A stretch of 64,000 bases of DNA from Phycisphaeraceae bacterium (GCA_019636515.1 JAHBXI010000001.1:682001-746000), one strand, 5' to 3'; shown: positions 17,764 through 27,343, counted from the stretch's first letter. Program-made: numbers and translations. Notes: a model not told the origin generated them from the sequence alone.

Positions 17764-19341
17764 ATGCCCATCCATCCACTGCCTCAGTTCGAGGCCGATC
17801 TCGAGGCCGACCGGCGAACCTACGAAGCCCTCTCCACCCCGCGAACGCTCGTCGTGCGCTTCGGCGTCATGAAACTCGTCGGAGAGTTCGTGAACGAATC
17901 GGGCGCCAAGCCCGGGTGCGGGTCCAAACTCGTCATCCGCACGCACCGAGGCACCGAGATCGGGGAGATGCTCACCAGCACCTGCCCGAACAGCGGGTGC
18001 TCCAAAAGCGTCACCCGCAAGCAGATGCTCGAGTACGTCGAGAACTCCGGGGGGCGAGACTACCCGTTTTTCCAGGAAGGCCGCGTCCTGCGCGTCGCCA
18101 CCGCCCAGGACATGGACCGCCAGAATCAGATCGACCAGTCACGCCACGGACTTCGACTCCAGGCACGCAGCGTCGTCGAGGAGATGAACCTCCCGATCCG
18201 CGTGGCCGACACCGAGCCGCTCCTGGGCGGCGAACGGCTCTTCATCTACTTCACCTGCGAGGAACGCGTCGACCTGCGGGACTTTGGCCCGCGGCTGGCC
18301 CGGCTGTTCCAGAACCGCGTCGAACTCCGGCAGGTCGGCGCACGCGACGAGGCCCGGATCACCGCCGACTACGAACGCTGCGGGCAGTACTGCTGCTGCA
18401 AGAACTTCCTCAAGGTCCTCAAGCCCATCAGCATGAAGTCCGCGAAGATCCAGAAGGCAACCCTCGACCCGCTCAAGATCTCCGGGCGCTGCGGACGACT
18501 CATGTGCTGCCTGCGGTACGAGGACGAGACCTACGAGTCCCTCCGCAAGAGGCTTCCCCGGAAAAAATCTCGCGTCGGAACACCCGACGGCGACGGAACC
18601 GTCATCGACGGGCAGATCCTCACCCAACTCGTCCTGGTCCACCTGGACGTTCCGGAAGCCGACGGCAAGATCCGACAGGTCGCCTACCCCGTCGAGAACC
18701 TCACCGACCCCATCTCCTCCACGCCACCTCCGCCTCCACCGCCGTTCGAGCCGCGTCGCTACGGACGCCCGGGGTCGGGCCCCGCCCCCACGGCCACGAC
18801 CGGATCGGCGGGACAACGGACCCGGTCCGAGCACCCGGCTTCACGGCACGAACCACGCCCCGAAAGCCAGCGTCCGGCAACTCGTAAGCCCGAGCCCGGC
18901 GCCAACCGCGGACCACTTTCAACCAACGCCCCGGAAGCCCCCGGCGCCCGGCGCGGACCCGCATCTCCGCCACGGGATCAACCAACGCCCTCCGATCGCC
19001 CCCCGCGCGGCGACCGAGCCCCCCACCCATCAAGGAGGCCCGCGAACTCATCATTCGACGATTTCTCCGAGAGCGAAATCAACGAGATGATGAGCGGCCC
19101 GGACGCCGAGCCAAAAGAGGATCGGAGCACGCCGGTCGATCCAAGCCAGCCCGTGCCGCGACGCCGCAAGTCGCGCCGGCGTCGCGGACGCGGCGGTGGG
19201 AACGGCGGCCAGGCAGGGCCATCAAACCGCCCGACCGACGGCGGACCTGGACCTCGTGAATCTGGACCTCGTGAATCTGGGCCTCACGAATCCGGACCTC
19301 AAAAATCCGGACCACAAGGATCAGGGCCGAGCGGGTCTTGA
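17764..19341 (+). CDS. PSP1-domain protein (RicT/YaaT-like) with long disordered tail
   Basis: A 525-aa protein. Residues 1-320 are the PSP1/RicT module: VVRFGVMKLVGEF, then Cys-rich motifs CPNSGCSKS, ADYERCGQYCCCKNFLK and ISGRCGRLMCCLRYEDE. In Bacillus, RicT (YaaT) with RicA and RicF forms an iron-sulfur complex that helps RNase Y-dependent RNA maturation, and the conserved Cys residues bind clusters. After about residue 330 the protein turns to Pro/Arg/Ser-rich disorder, a basic block (RRRKSRRRRGRGGG) and five near-perfect GPRES-type pentapeptides. ATG 17764 has GGAG six bases upstream. RNA binding by the tail is an inference. Confidence 0.88.
   Translation: MPIHPLPQFEADLEADRRTYEALSTPRTLVVRFGVMKLVGEFVNESGAKPGCGSKLVIRTHRGTEIGEMLTSTCPNSGCSKSVTRKQMLEYVENSGGRDYPFFQEGRVLRVATAQDMDRQNQIDQSRHGLRLQARSVVEEMNLPIRVADTEPLLGGERLFIYFTCEERVDLRDFGPRLARLFQNRVELRQVGARDEARITADYERCGQYCCCKNFLKVLKPISMKSAKIQKATLDPLKISGRCGRLMCCLRYEDETYESLRKRLPRKKSRVGTPDGDGTVIDGQILTQLVLVHLDVPEADGKIRQVAYPVENLTDPISSTPPPPPPPFEPRRYGRPGSGPAPTATTGSAGQRTRSEHPASRHEPRPESQRPATRKPEPGANRGPLSTNAPEAPGARRGPASPPRDQPTPSDRPPRGDRAPHPSRRPANSSFDDFSESEINEMMSGPDAEPKEDRSTPVDPSQPVPRRRKSRRRRGRGGGNGGQAGPSNRPTDGGPGPRESGPRESGPHESGPQKSGPQGSGPSGS
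19249..19335 (+). repeat. In-gene 15-base tandem repeats coding GPxxS
   Basis: At least five tandem units of about 15 bases (GGACCTCGTGAATCT and variants) encode GPRES, GPRES, GPHES, GPQKS and GPQGS at the end of the PSP1 protein. Units are in frame and diverge toward the 3' end. They are an expandable low-complexity tail, not a CRISPR array. Confidence 0.75.
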
Positions 19342-19483
19342 CCACGTGCCAGACCTCCACCGGCACTGTCTCCCTCCACCGAGCCATGGACCTGAATCGA
19401 CACCACCCCCGCACCACCCCGACTTGGGAGTAGACCTCAACCCGCGAAAACGGGCACGTGGCTCCTTCGATCTTGCCACGGGT

Positions 19484-19507
19484 GCCCTCGCATGAGGGTG
19501 TTTCTTT
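19484..19507 (+). terminator. Probable intrinsic terminator after the PSP1 gene
   Basis: CCCTC, loop GCAT, GAGGG, followed by TGTTTCTTT. The 5-bp stem is short, but a T-rich tail follows directly. It lies in the 267-base gap between the PSP1 gene and the M28 peptidase, and no gene is visible in that gap. Confidence 0.45.
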
Positions 19508-19608
19508 GGTAGACTCCGCCACCGCGCGCCGGAAACTCGTTCGAGCCGCGGCATACGGTGACGCTTTCGCCATGTGGGATACAGCGCCGCCTTTGGAGGA
19601 TCCGCGCG

Positions 19609-21462
19609 ATGCCCGATATCCATCCGACATGTTTCCGATCCCTCGGTGGACGCCGCCGTCGCGGACCCCGACCCCTGACCATCTGGATGATCGTGATCAT
19701 CGCGACGGCCGCCGGGTGCGCCGCCCCCTCCGATCGAGCCAACCGGGAAGGAACCACCGCGGCGCTCTCCGCCCACCGGGCCCTCCCCGCCGGTGTGGTC
19801 GCCGAGGTGCCGGAGACTCCGTACGCCGTCGTGGACGGCCGCCGGGTCGCGGTACCCCCGATCCCGATGGGGGACCCCAAGACCATCCGTCGGATCATTG
19901 ACGAAGGGAGGCACGACAACCGAGTGATGGACCACCTGGTCCACCTCACCACCAGGATCGGCCCTCGCCTCACCGGATCCACCAGGAACCACGTCGCCCG
20001 TCTCTGGGCCGTCGAGCAACTCTCGTCGTGGGGAGTCTCAAACGCACGGCTCGAGCCGTGGGGAACCGTTCCCGTCCGCTTCGACCGCGAGCCCTCGCAC
20101 GCCAGGATCTTCCTGCGGACGCAGCGGCGAGGCGAGGACGGGTCGCTCTCGGCCCCCGAGTCCATCATGATCCGCGAGATGGAGTTCACCACCCTCTCGT
20201 GGTCGAAGGGGACCGACGGGCCGGTCCGTGGGCAGGTCTTCAAGATGCCAAAGGACGAGGAGACCTACCAAGCCGTCAAGGATTCCCTCAAGGGCGCCTG
20301 GATCCTGATGGACCGCCCATCGCGAGAGGGCATGCGAGGCCTGCGCTGGCAACTTGCCGACGACTACCGACGCCGCGCCGATGCCCGCAAGCGCCTCGCC
20401 GAGGGAAGCAAGACGCTCGAGGAGTTCCCGCTCCTCGAGCGCATCTCCTTCGACGGCGTGGCCGGGTTCATCACCGCCTCGCGCGACGAGCGCGTCTGGA
20501 CCGGGGCCGTCCCCGGTTGGCGTGAACTTGCCTTCGATTCCATCCCGCCCGACGTCCACGTCCAGGTCCGCATGTCGGACTACGACTGCATCAACTCACG
20601 CCTGGCCGACGGCGAGACCGTCGAGGTCGAGATCCACGCCGACAACCGCTTTTCCCCCGGGCCGATCGAGTGCTACAACGTCGTCGCCGAGATCCCCGGC
20701 GCCACCCGCCCCGACGAGGTCGTCATCATCTCCGGCCACCTTGATTCGTGGGACGGACCAGGATCCCAGGGATGCACCGACAACGCCACCGGATCCGCCG
20801 TGATGATGGAGGCGATGCGACTGCTCGTCCGATCCGGAGCACGTCCCGACCGCACCATCCGACTGTGCCTCTGGGACGGGGAAGAGCAGGGGCTGCTCAG
20901 TTCGTCCGAGTACGTCCGCCAACTCCGGGATCGCGGGGAACTCGAAAAGGTCTCGGCGTGCTTTGTCGACGACGGGGGCACCAACTACCAGGGCGGCGTC
21001 CCCGCCCAGGCTCACATGGTGGACTTGCTCGCCGCCGCCACCGCCCCCGTCAACGGACTGTTCTACGACACCGCCGCCCCGGAGAAGACCCTTGACTGCG
21101 ATGTCTACACCGTCGATCGCCTCCCCTCGGGAGGAAGCGACCACGGGGCATTCATCCGAGCCGGTGTCCCGGGCTTTTACTGGAAGGAGGTCGGCCGTGC
21201 CGACTACGGCTACGGCTGGCACACCCAGAACGACCGTATCGACCTGGCCATCCCCGAGTACCTCATGCAGTCGGCCGTCTGCTCGGCGATCACCGCGTAC
21301 AACCTCGCCTGCGCCCCGACGCTCCTGCCCCGGGAAATCAGGCCCGAGCCCTCCGCGGCCGAACAGGAGAGCCAGGATCGCGGAGGGCCGGATCGAGCCG
21401 GACAGACCCGCCGCCCCCGCCGACCGGACGCCACCGCCCCGGCCTCCTCCGGGGGAGAGTGA
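19609..21462 (+). CDS. M28-family zinc peptidase, lipoprotein
   Basis: A 617-aa metallopeptidase of family M28. Residues 24-38 (LTIWMIVIIATAAGC) are a lipoprotein signal with a lipobox-type TAAGC, so the enzyme is probably lipid-anchored in the envelope. Two-zinc ligands are visible in order: His in ISGHLDSWDGPG, bridging Asp in GCTDNATGSA, catalytic Glu and ligand Glu in WDGEEQGLL, Asp in FVDDGGTN, and His in YGWHTQNDR. Between the leader and the peptidase core is a protease-associated-like insert. ATG 19609 has a perfect GGAGGA eight bases upstream. The tail of about 60 residues is charged and Pro-rich. Carboxypeptidase Q or aminopeptidase activity is likely. Confidence 0.93.
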   Translation: MPDIHPTCFRSLGGRRRRGPRPLTIWMIVIIATAAGCAAPSDRANREGTTAALSAHRALPAGVVAEVPETPYAVVDGRRVAVPPIPMGDPKTIRRIIDEGRHDNRVMDHLVHLTTRIGPRLTGSTRNHVARLWAVEQLSSWGVSNARLEPWGTVPVRFDREPSHARIFLRTQRRGEDGSLSAPESIMIREMEFTTLSWSKGTDGPVRGQVFKMPKDEETYQAVKDSLKGAWILMDRPSREGMRGLRWQLADDYRRRADARKRLAEGSKTLEEFPLLERISFDGVAGFITASRDERVWTGAVPGWRELAFDSIPPDVHVQVRMSDYDCINSRLADGETVEVEIHADNRFSPGPIECYNVVAEIPGATRPDEVVIISGHLDSWDGPGSQGCTDNATGSAVMMEAMRLLVRSGARPDRTIRLCLWDGEEQGLLSSSEYVRQLRDRGELEKVSACFVDDGGTNYQGGVPAQAHMVDLLAAATAPVNGLFYDTAAPEKTLDCDVYTVDRLPSGGSDHGAFIRAGVPGFYWKEVGRADYGYGWHTQNDRIDLAIPEYLMQSAVCSAITAYNLACAPTLLPREIRPEPSAAEQESQDRGGPDRAGQTRRPRRPDATAPASSGGE

Positions 21463-21495
21463 CCAACAACGGCCCGTCACCGGGTTGGGCTCAAC

Positions 21496-23241
21496 TCACG
21501 CGAGCATGGCCGCGGCCGGTCCACGCGTGACCTGGTGTGTCGATTCGATGTGCTCGGTGGGCGCGTACGCCAGTCGAGAACCGTGGACCTGCGCGATCAC
21601 CGCGCGCAGGTCCCCCGCCGAGATCGGCACGTTGCCCAGGCGTTTCACCTGCGCCGCCGCCGCGCACGCCCCCAGGAACGACGCCGCGAGCAGTGAGCCC
21701 CCGCACGACAGCGCCAACGTGGCCGCCGCCAGGAGCGAATCCCCGCATCCCAGAGGATCGACCCCCATCGGGCACAAGGCCGGCACGTGCTCGCTTCGGA
21801 GTTTCGTCTGAAAGACCGGCCCGGAGTCCTCCGCTAAAGCCGCTCGACTGGCCGACCGCCCCGAGTGACGCGAGGAGCCCGACTCGCCGATCGGCACCCC
21901 GGGCAGACGCTCAAAGCCGATCAGGCCTTCGGCCCCCATCGTCACGATCGCCCGACCCGTCACGCCATCCTCGAGCATCTTCCACACCACGAGCGGCAGG
22001 CCCTCTCCAAACATCCGGCACGACTCTCGCAATTCTCCCTCGCTGGGCGTCAGCAGGTCCATATGGTGCATCGCCGAGAGATTGGATCGCCGGCCGCTCA
22101 CGTCCCCCGCCAGCACCCCGACCAAAGGACGCAGCGCGGTGCATAGCCGGCTCATCGACACCGGAGAAAACAACCCCAGACCGAAATCCGTGATGATCGC
22201 CGCGTGAGTGACGCCACCCGCCTGCATCCCCCCGCCCTCGGCCGCGGACGCCTCGACCGCCAGTTCCACAAGCCGACGCTGCTGGCTCGCATCGAGCACC
22301 AGCGGCTCCACCAGGTCCAGTTTCATCACCTTCTGCGAGCCGACCAGGAATCGCTGCTTTTCAGGCAACGCACAAGACACCGGGATCGAGCGGATATCCA
22401 CCCCCTCGATGGTCAGGCGGCGACGCATCGCCTGCCCCTCGTGGTCGTCGGGCATCGCCGTCACCAGCACCGGACGGGCGCCCATCGCCGCGAGGTGCCT
22501 CGCCAGGATCGCCGCCCCGCCGTCGTACCGCCGGCGCTCGATCGGACGTAGCGTCATCACCGGGCTTTCACCCGCGACCTCGGGACGGTCGCACAGCACG
22601 TACGTGTCCAGGATCACCTCGCCCACCACCACCACCCGGCGGCCACGGAACCGCGACATCAACGCCCCGAGTTCGTTCGCCGACAGTTCCGGGGACTCGC
22701 TCAGAGTCGCCAGACGCTTGTGGAACGGGTCCACCGACTGCTCCATCGCCGCGATCAGCGCCGTCGAACTGAACACGATGTCGCCCGACGAGAACACCAC
22801 CCGGCCCCCGCCTCGCTCCACCGCGTCTCGCTCGGCCGCAAAGCGCGGGTCACGGTTGTGCTCGTATTCCTTGCCTTTCACGTACACGTCCGGCGCGACT
22901 CGCTCCAGCAACTCGACCGCGCTGGCGTGCGGATCAACATGCACCCAGTCCACGAAATCGATCGCCGCCAGGTTCTCCGCACGGAGTTCCTCGGGGATCA
23001 GCGGACGGCCCGCCCCCTTGCCGATCCACGAGTCACCCGTGATCGACACCAACAGCACGTCCCCCATCGCCTTGGCCTGGCGGAGGTGGCGGATGTGCCC
23101 CGGATGCACGATGTCGAAGCACCCGTGGCACTGAACCACGCGGCGTCCCGACGCCCGCGCCGCACGGCGAGCCTCGACCAGGCCCTCCAGGTCGAGGATC
23201 TTTGATGATGACAGGTCCGCCGACCCGGACATGGTCTCCAT
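21496..23241 (-). CDS. hldE: Bifunctional heptose 7-phosphate kinase / 1-phosphate adenylyltransferase, reversed domain order
   Basis: A 581-aa two-domain enzyme of ADP-heptose synthesis. Here the adenylyltransferase comes first (residues 1-165, QCHGCFDIVHPGHIRHL as the HxGH site, then LVSITGDSWIGKG). The PfkB-type kinase follows (about 185-575: VVVVGEVILDTYV, RRYDGGAAILARHL, LLTPSEGEL, and the anion-hole/catalytic PLGCGDSLLAAATLA). In E. coli HldE the kinase precedes the transferase. The kinase motif has GCGD instead of the usual GAGD but keeps the catalytic Asp. An alternative ATG at 23232 exists. gmhA is at 2.4 kb. The enzyme is likely to feed an envelope or glycan heptose. Confidence 0.9.
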   Translation of the reverse strand: METMSGSADLSSSKILDLEGLVEARRAARASGRRVVQCHGCFDIVHPGHIRHLRQAKAMGDVLLVSITGDSWIGKGAGRPLIPEELRAENLAAIDFVDWVHVDPHASAVELLERVAPDVYVKGKEYEHNRDPRFAAERDAVERGGGRVVFSSGDIVFSSTALIAAMEQSVDPFHKRLATLSESPELSANELGALMSRFRGRRVVVVGEVILDTYVLCDRPEVAGESPVMTLRPIERRRYDGGAAILARHLAAMGARPVLVTAMPDDHEGQAMRRRLTIEGVDIRSIPVSCALPEKQRFLVGSQKVMKLDLVEPLVLDASQQRRLVELAVEASAAEGGGMQAGGVTHAAIITDFGLGLFSPVSMSRLCTALRPLVGVLAGDVSGRRSNLSAMHHMDLLTPSEGELRESCRMFGEGLPLVVWKMLEDGVTGRAIVTMGAEGLIGFERLPGVPIGESGSSRHSGRSASRAALAEDSGPVFQTKLRSEHVPALCPMGVDPLGCGDSLLAAATLALSCGGSLLAASFLGACAAAAQVKRLGNVPISAGDLRAVIAQVHGSRLAYAPTEHIESTHQVTRGPAAAMLA

Positions 23242-23410
23242 GGTCCCCAGTTATCGGCCATTCACCCCCATCACTTCGACCCTTCTCCCACGCCAGACGA
23301 GATTTCGACCCGGTGGGCGGCTTCCCCGGCGAACCCATCCGGGACCACCGCATGCGGCGAACACGTCCGGCAATCGCACCTGGGGACAACACACCCGCCA
23401 CGGCTTTCGC

Positions 23411-24439
23411 TCACCCGCTCGCCCGGGTCCGGTCAACCCGTGTTCCCCACCTCCGAAGCAACAGGGCCCCCGACATCGCCGCCAGCACCGTCGGCACCGC
23501 GTCGGCCGCCGAGACCAGAAGGGTCACTCCCGCGTAACTCCCGCCTCCGTCAAGGTGCAACAAGGCCGCCACCCCCGTGGCCCCCCCCTCCCGGATCCCG
23601 ATCGCCCCCGACGGGCTCGCCGCCCCAAGCGCGTAATACGTCACCCCCAGCACCACCGCCGGCGCGATATCCAACTCCAGGCCCAGGATCCGCGCCGCGA
23701 TCCAGAACCTCGCGCTCTGCACCGCCAGGTCACCCGCTCGGAACGCAATGGCCGCCCACCACGGGAATCGTTCACCGACCATGCCAAAGCCCGCCTGGAG
23801 ATGCTCGAACGTCCGCGTCCGAGCCGCACGGTCGATCATCACAATCCCCAAGCCCGACGACAGACACCGGATCCGAGCCATGCCCCCCGAACCGGCAAAC
23901 GCGCGAGCCGCCGCCGACACGCCCCACGCCACGGCCACCGCCACGCCGGCCGCGACGGGAATCAGCGCCACGCCCCGGAGGCCCAGCGCGGCCACCCCCG
24001 CCACCGGCCCGCACACCACCACCAGCGACATCCCCGCCGCCGCCACCCACGCCGCGATCGTCGGGACCGGGATCCCGTCCCTGACCCGGTGGACGAAGAA
24101 CCGAAACACCAGGCTTAATTTGAATGGCAGGTACGCCAGGCACGTCGCCACGCAGTTGACCGCCAGGACATGCCCGAACCCCAGTTTCCTGGCGGGCCGG
24201 ATCAGGGACCAGAAAACCGCCGCGTTGAACACCAGACTCCCCGCCGACAAGCCGACCACGCCCGCGATCATCCAGGGCGGGGCCTCACGCAAGCGCCCGA
24301 GTTGATCCCGGTTCTCGGGGCGCAGCGCGACCGACACGCACCAGCCCAGCAGCGCCAGGCCCACCGCCAGACCGACGACCTGGATGGCGACGCCCCGCCA
24401 ACCGCGCGGCGCCCGGTTTCCATGCCCGTTCGTGCTCAT
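23411..24439 (-). CDS. Flippase-like integral membrane protein (LPG synthase TM-like, UPF0104)
   Basis: A 342-aa polytopic protein with about eight hydrophobic segments, including VAIQVVGLAVGLALLGWCV near the start and VVLGVTYYALGAASPSG late. It fits the membrane domain shared by lysylphosphatidylglycerol synthases and related flippases; GAIGIREGGATG is the family's typical re-entrant-like motif. There is no C-terminal aminoacyl-transfer domain, so a stand-alone lipid or glycolipid transporter role is more likely, by inference. It lies 55 bases after the SGNH hydrolase gene and upstream of hldE, all on the minus strand. Confidence 0.82.
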   Translation of the reverse strand: MSTNGHGNRAPRGWRGVAIQVVGLAVGLALLGWCVSVALRPENRDQLGRLREAPPWMIAGVVGLSAGSLVFNAAVFWSLIRPARKLGFGHVLAVNCVATCLAYLPFKLSLVFRFFVHRVRDGIPVPTIAAWVAAAGMSLVVVCGPVAGVAALGLRGVALIPVAAGVAVAVAWGVSAAARAFAGSGGMARIRCLSSGLGIVMIDRAARTRTFEHLQAGFGMVGERFPWWAAIAFRAGDLAVQSARFWIAARILGLELDIAPAVVLGVTYYALGAASPSGAIGIREGGATGVAALLHLDGGGSYAGVTLLVSAADAVPTVLAAMSGALLLRRWGTRVDRTRASG

Positions 24440-24493
24440 GCGCCGGTTTCATCGGCGATCGGAGCCGCGGACCGCCAACCCCTGACGCCGCGC

Positions 24494-25654
24494 TCAGCAC
24501 CCGGACTCGAAATCGACCACGAACGACGTGAAATCCTCGATATCCACGAACCCCGAGCCGTCGTAGTCCGCCTCATCAAGGCCGTCCTCGAACGCCTGCA
24601 CGAACGCCGCGAAGTCCTCGAAGTCCACGAATCCGGACTTGTCGAAGTCCGCCAGGCATCCAAAGTTCGTCACGTACGAGGCGTAGTCCCCGACCTGCCC
24701 CGGCAGTTCGTCCACGCCCAGGTACGCCACCGAGGCGAATCCCAGAATCTCCTCTTCCGAGAACGGGGAGTACCCCGCGTTCCAGCAGATGTTCGCGCAC
24801 GCGATCATCACGTTGGCGAACACCCCCTGCAGCGTCGTGTGCGGGTGAACCCCGTCGTGAACGAACCCCGCCAGTTTGTTCGAGTTGGAGGTCGTGTCCT
24901 GCTGGTTGAGGTTGATGTCCTGCCCTCCCATGAACAGGAACGGCCGCAGTGAAAGATTGGTCCCGAAGATCGCCGAGGACAGCCCGTACACGTCCACGTG
25001 CGCAAGGCCCCTCTGGCGGCACATCCCGAGTATCCCGGAGTTCACCTGGCGGATCACCGCCGAGACACGCTCTCGCTTCACCGGGTCGGGGTACAGCGAA
25101 CGTGTCAACGGGGATACCGAGTAATCCACGAAGTTCGCCACCGCGAGCGACATCCCCGAAGCGCTCACCGTGTCGATGATCGTCGCCATGTTCGAGAGAC
25201 GGCCCGCCACGTACCCGTTGACCTGAGACGACGACCAGAGGTTGTTGTAGATGTTGAAGAACGCCGAGGTCGTCGGAGAAAAATCGTTCGCCCCGATCAG
25301 CAGCACCGCGTGCGTCACGCCCTCGGAGGAGAACTGAGAAGCCAGCCCCGTGTGCTGGCCGCCGGAAATCACCGACGCCGTCGTCGCCCCCGATCGCGCC
25401 CAGTTGTACTTGTGGAACTTCCGCCGAGGCTCACCCCACGTCCCCCCGCTCGCCCCCGCTTCGGCCGCCGTCGGGCCGGTGTCCGTCCCGCGGAACGCAC
25501 GAACCTGCTCGATCCAGTTTTTCGCGTAGTTGTACGTCTCCTCCGCGTACTCATCGGTCAGAGAGTCGCCCATCGCCCCCAGCCGTGCCACCTGACCCGG
25601 GGCCAGAGCCGTCACGAGCGAGAGCAAGCATGCCGTGGTACACGCGTTTTTCAT
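24494..25654 (-). CDS. Secreted SGNH/GDSL hydrolase with C-terminal dockerin-like calcium repeats
   Basis: A 386-aa secreted esterase-type protein. Residues 1-20 are a signal peptide (CTTACLLSLVTALAPG). The SGNH fold shows the block I Ser in LGAMGDSLTDEY, block III LLIGANDFS, and the late Asp/His pair in FVHDGVHPH. The C-terminal 60 residues hold two EF-hand-like calcium loops, ADFDKSGFVDFEDF and ADYDGSGFVDIEDF, and end in SGC, the pattern of planctomycete GC-type dockerins. ATG 25654 places the signal peptide at the start; a GTG 42 codons upstream would bury it. Likely substrate: acetylated or esterified polysaccharide. Confidence 0.88.
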   Translation of the reverse strand: MKNACTTACLLSLVTALAPGQVARLGAMGDSLTDEYAEETYNYAKNWIEQVRAFRGTDTGPTAAEAGASGGTWGEPRRKFHKYNWARSGATTASVISGGQHTGLASQFSSEGVTHAVLLIGANDFSPTTSAFFNIYNNLWSSSQVNGYVAGRLSNMATIIDTVSASGMSLAVANFVDYSVSPLTRSLYPDPVKRERVSAVIRQVNSGILGMCRQRGLAHVDVYGLSSAIFGTNLSLRPFLFMGGQDINLNQQDTTSNSNKLAGFVHDGVHPHTTLQGVFANVMIACANICWNAGYSPFSEEEILGFASVAYLGVDELPGQVGDYASYVTNFGCLADFDKSGFVDFEDFAAFVQAFEDGLDEADYDGSGFVDIEDFTSFVVDFESGC

Positions 25655-25804
25655 GACCGTGTTGTACCTTGCACGCGCCCGCGTGGGAAGCCCGGGGACG
25701 CGATTTTCAGCCCGACTTGTTCTTCCCTGAAACTGCCCCCCCGGGCCGAGACGCCGCCACCCCGCACGGCGACCAACCACGCCCCGCCGTGGTATAGTGC
25801 CCCG

Positions 25805-26287
25805 ATGAGACCGCTTCTGGTTATCCTCGCCGCGGCGACGGCCTTCTCATCCGGATGCCTCCAGCGCCGACTCCTGATCACCAGCGATCCCCCCGGCGCG
25901 ATCGTCTACGCCAACGACGTCGAACTCGGGCGAACCCCCATCGAGGCCAATTTCACCTTCTACGGCGGGTACGACGTCCGCGTCGAACTCGAGGGATACG
26001 AGCCGCTCCGCACGCGGGCGCAGGCCAACGCCCCCTTCTACGAGATCCCTCCGTTCGACCTGGTTGCCATGGCTGTTCCCTTCGACATCCAAACGACCAT
26101 CCGCTGGCATTTCGCCCTCACCCAGGCCGTCGAGAACGTCGAGAATGCCCGTGTCGTCGAGGACGCGCTTCTCGATCGCGCCAAGGACCTGCGCACCCGT
26201 CTGGGCGATCCACCGGCCTCGACACCGGATTCGACATCAAACTCTCCCCAGGGCTCGCCGCCGGCACAGAACTTGCCACCGAATTGA
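25805..26287 (+). CDS. PEGA-domain lipoprotein
   Basis: A 160-aa lipoprotein. The leader LLVILAAATAFSSGC ends in a lipobox Cys at residue 18, followed by a PEGA domain: ITSDPPGAIVYANDVELGRTPI and YGGYDVRVELEGYEPL. PEGA domains are short beta-sandwiches common in surface lipoproteins. The remaining part is helical and ends in a Pro/Ser-rich tail. The gene is divergent from the SGNH hydrolase (150-base shared upstream region) and converges on the nitroreductase. Confidence 0.88.
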   Translation: MRPLLVILAAATAFSSGCLQRRLLITSDPPGAIVYANDVELGRTPIEANFTFYGGYDVRVELEGYEPLRTRAQANAPFYEIPPFDLVAMAVPFDIQTTIRWHFALTQAVENVENARVVEDALLDRAKDLRTRLGDPPASTPDSTSNSPQGSPPAQNLPPN

Positions 26288-26305
26288 CCCGGCCAGAGCC
26301 CCCGC

Positions 26306-27343
26306 TCACCCGCCCCGAAGGACCTCTCGCACCGATCGGCGCGGCGTCGGCCTCACGTCCCCCCCGAACCCCATACGCATCACGACCTGCGGATGCCCCT
26401 GACGGCCGATCGCGGCCAGCAGCCGCGGACGCAACGTGTCGACCTGCACCGGCTGGTTGAAGAACGAGCACGACAGGCCCCCCGCCGTCGAGTGCAACAG
26501 GATGTGCTGCAAGGCCCGGCCGGCGTGCAGCCAGTCCCGCGCAGTGTCCCCGGGCGTCCCCAGCACAAGCAGCGCCGGTGACTTCTCCGCCGTGTCAAGG
26601 TCGCGGGCCGCGACCCGCTCGGCGACGTCGAACGTGCGGATCAGGAACGGATCCAGGATCGACTGAAGATCTCCGTGACCAAACGAGTACCCCGGCATCC
26701 CGTCGTGGCTCTCCGAACGGTTCGAGTGAATCCACGACGCCAGTTCCCGGCGGAACCTCGCGTCGTGCCACTGGAACCGGTCTCCCTCGGCGACCAGTTC
26801 CGCCACCGCGTGACGCATGGAACGCCCATGCACCACGTGCAGCCACGCCCCGTCCTGCACCGCCACGCGCTCCATCTTCTCCAGGAACCCAGGATCGGGT
26901 GCCCGCTTTTCAAATGGACCCCGGTTGGTCCGGCGCCGGCAGATCGCGCCAAACAAACTGTTGCACTCGTGATCGGCCTGCTTGCGCTCACCAAGCCCGA
27001 TCAACGCGAGAAGATCCGGGTTTGCCTCATCGGGAAGCAACTGCCCGACCATCGTCCGCCCGAAGTGCCGGATCGCCAGGCACAGATTAAACAGCGCGGC
27101 ACCGCACGAGATCGTCAGTTCCCGGTCCTGGTGATCGGCCAGGGGCAGCCCGCGGGTCCGGTCGGCATACAGGCCAACCCGCGACCCGTGAAACCGGAAA
27201 ATCCATGGCTGCGTGTTGTGCGACGACGGCGCCAGGATCGCGTACCCGAGCATGAACCGCAACTGCTCCTCGTCCGCGGCGTCCTGACCCGGAAACCTGG
27301 TCGCGGAAACCTGCCACGGCTCGAAGGCGGCACCGGTGTTCAT
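26306..27343 (-). CDS. Acg-like nitroreductase-family flavoprotein
   Basis: A 345-aa protein of the duplicated nitroreductase family typified by mycobacterial Acg. AILAPSSHNTQPWIFR near the N terminus is the FMN-phosphate-binding Ser/His/Asn motif. ICRRRTNRGPF and the late GTPGDTARDWLHAGRALQ segment mark the second half-domain. Acg proteins bind FMN but are thought to sequester it rather than act as reductases, so enzymatic function here is open. ATG 27343 is preferred over a TTG six codons upstream. It follows the RNHCP gene on the same strand by about 117 bases. Confidence 0.82.
   Translation of the reverse strand: MNTGAAFEPWQVSATRFPGQDAADEEQLRFMLGYAILAPSSHNTQPWIFRFHGSRVGLYADRTRGLPLADHQDRELTISCGAALFNLCLAIRHFGRTMVGQLLPDEANPDLLALIGLGERKQADHECNSLFGAICRRRTNRGPFEKRAPDPGFLEKMERVAVQDGAWLHVVHGRSMRHAVAELVAEGDRFQWHDARFRRELASWIHSNRSESHDGMPGYSFGHGDLQSILDPFLIRTFDVAERVAARDLDTAEKSPALLVLGTPGDTARDWLHAGRALQHILLHSTAGGLSCSFFNQPVQVDTLRPRLLAAIGRQGHPQVVMRMGFGGDVRPTPRRSVREVLRGG

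Noticed and set aside
19249..19335. Tandem repeats considered as a CRISPR array
   Set aside because: The repeats are 15 bases, contiguous without spacers, and in frame within a gene; they are a coding low-complexity tail.
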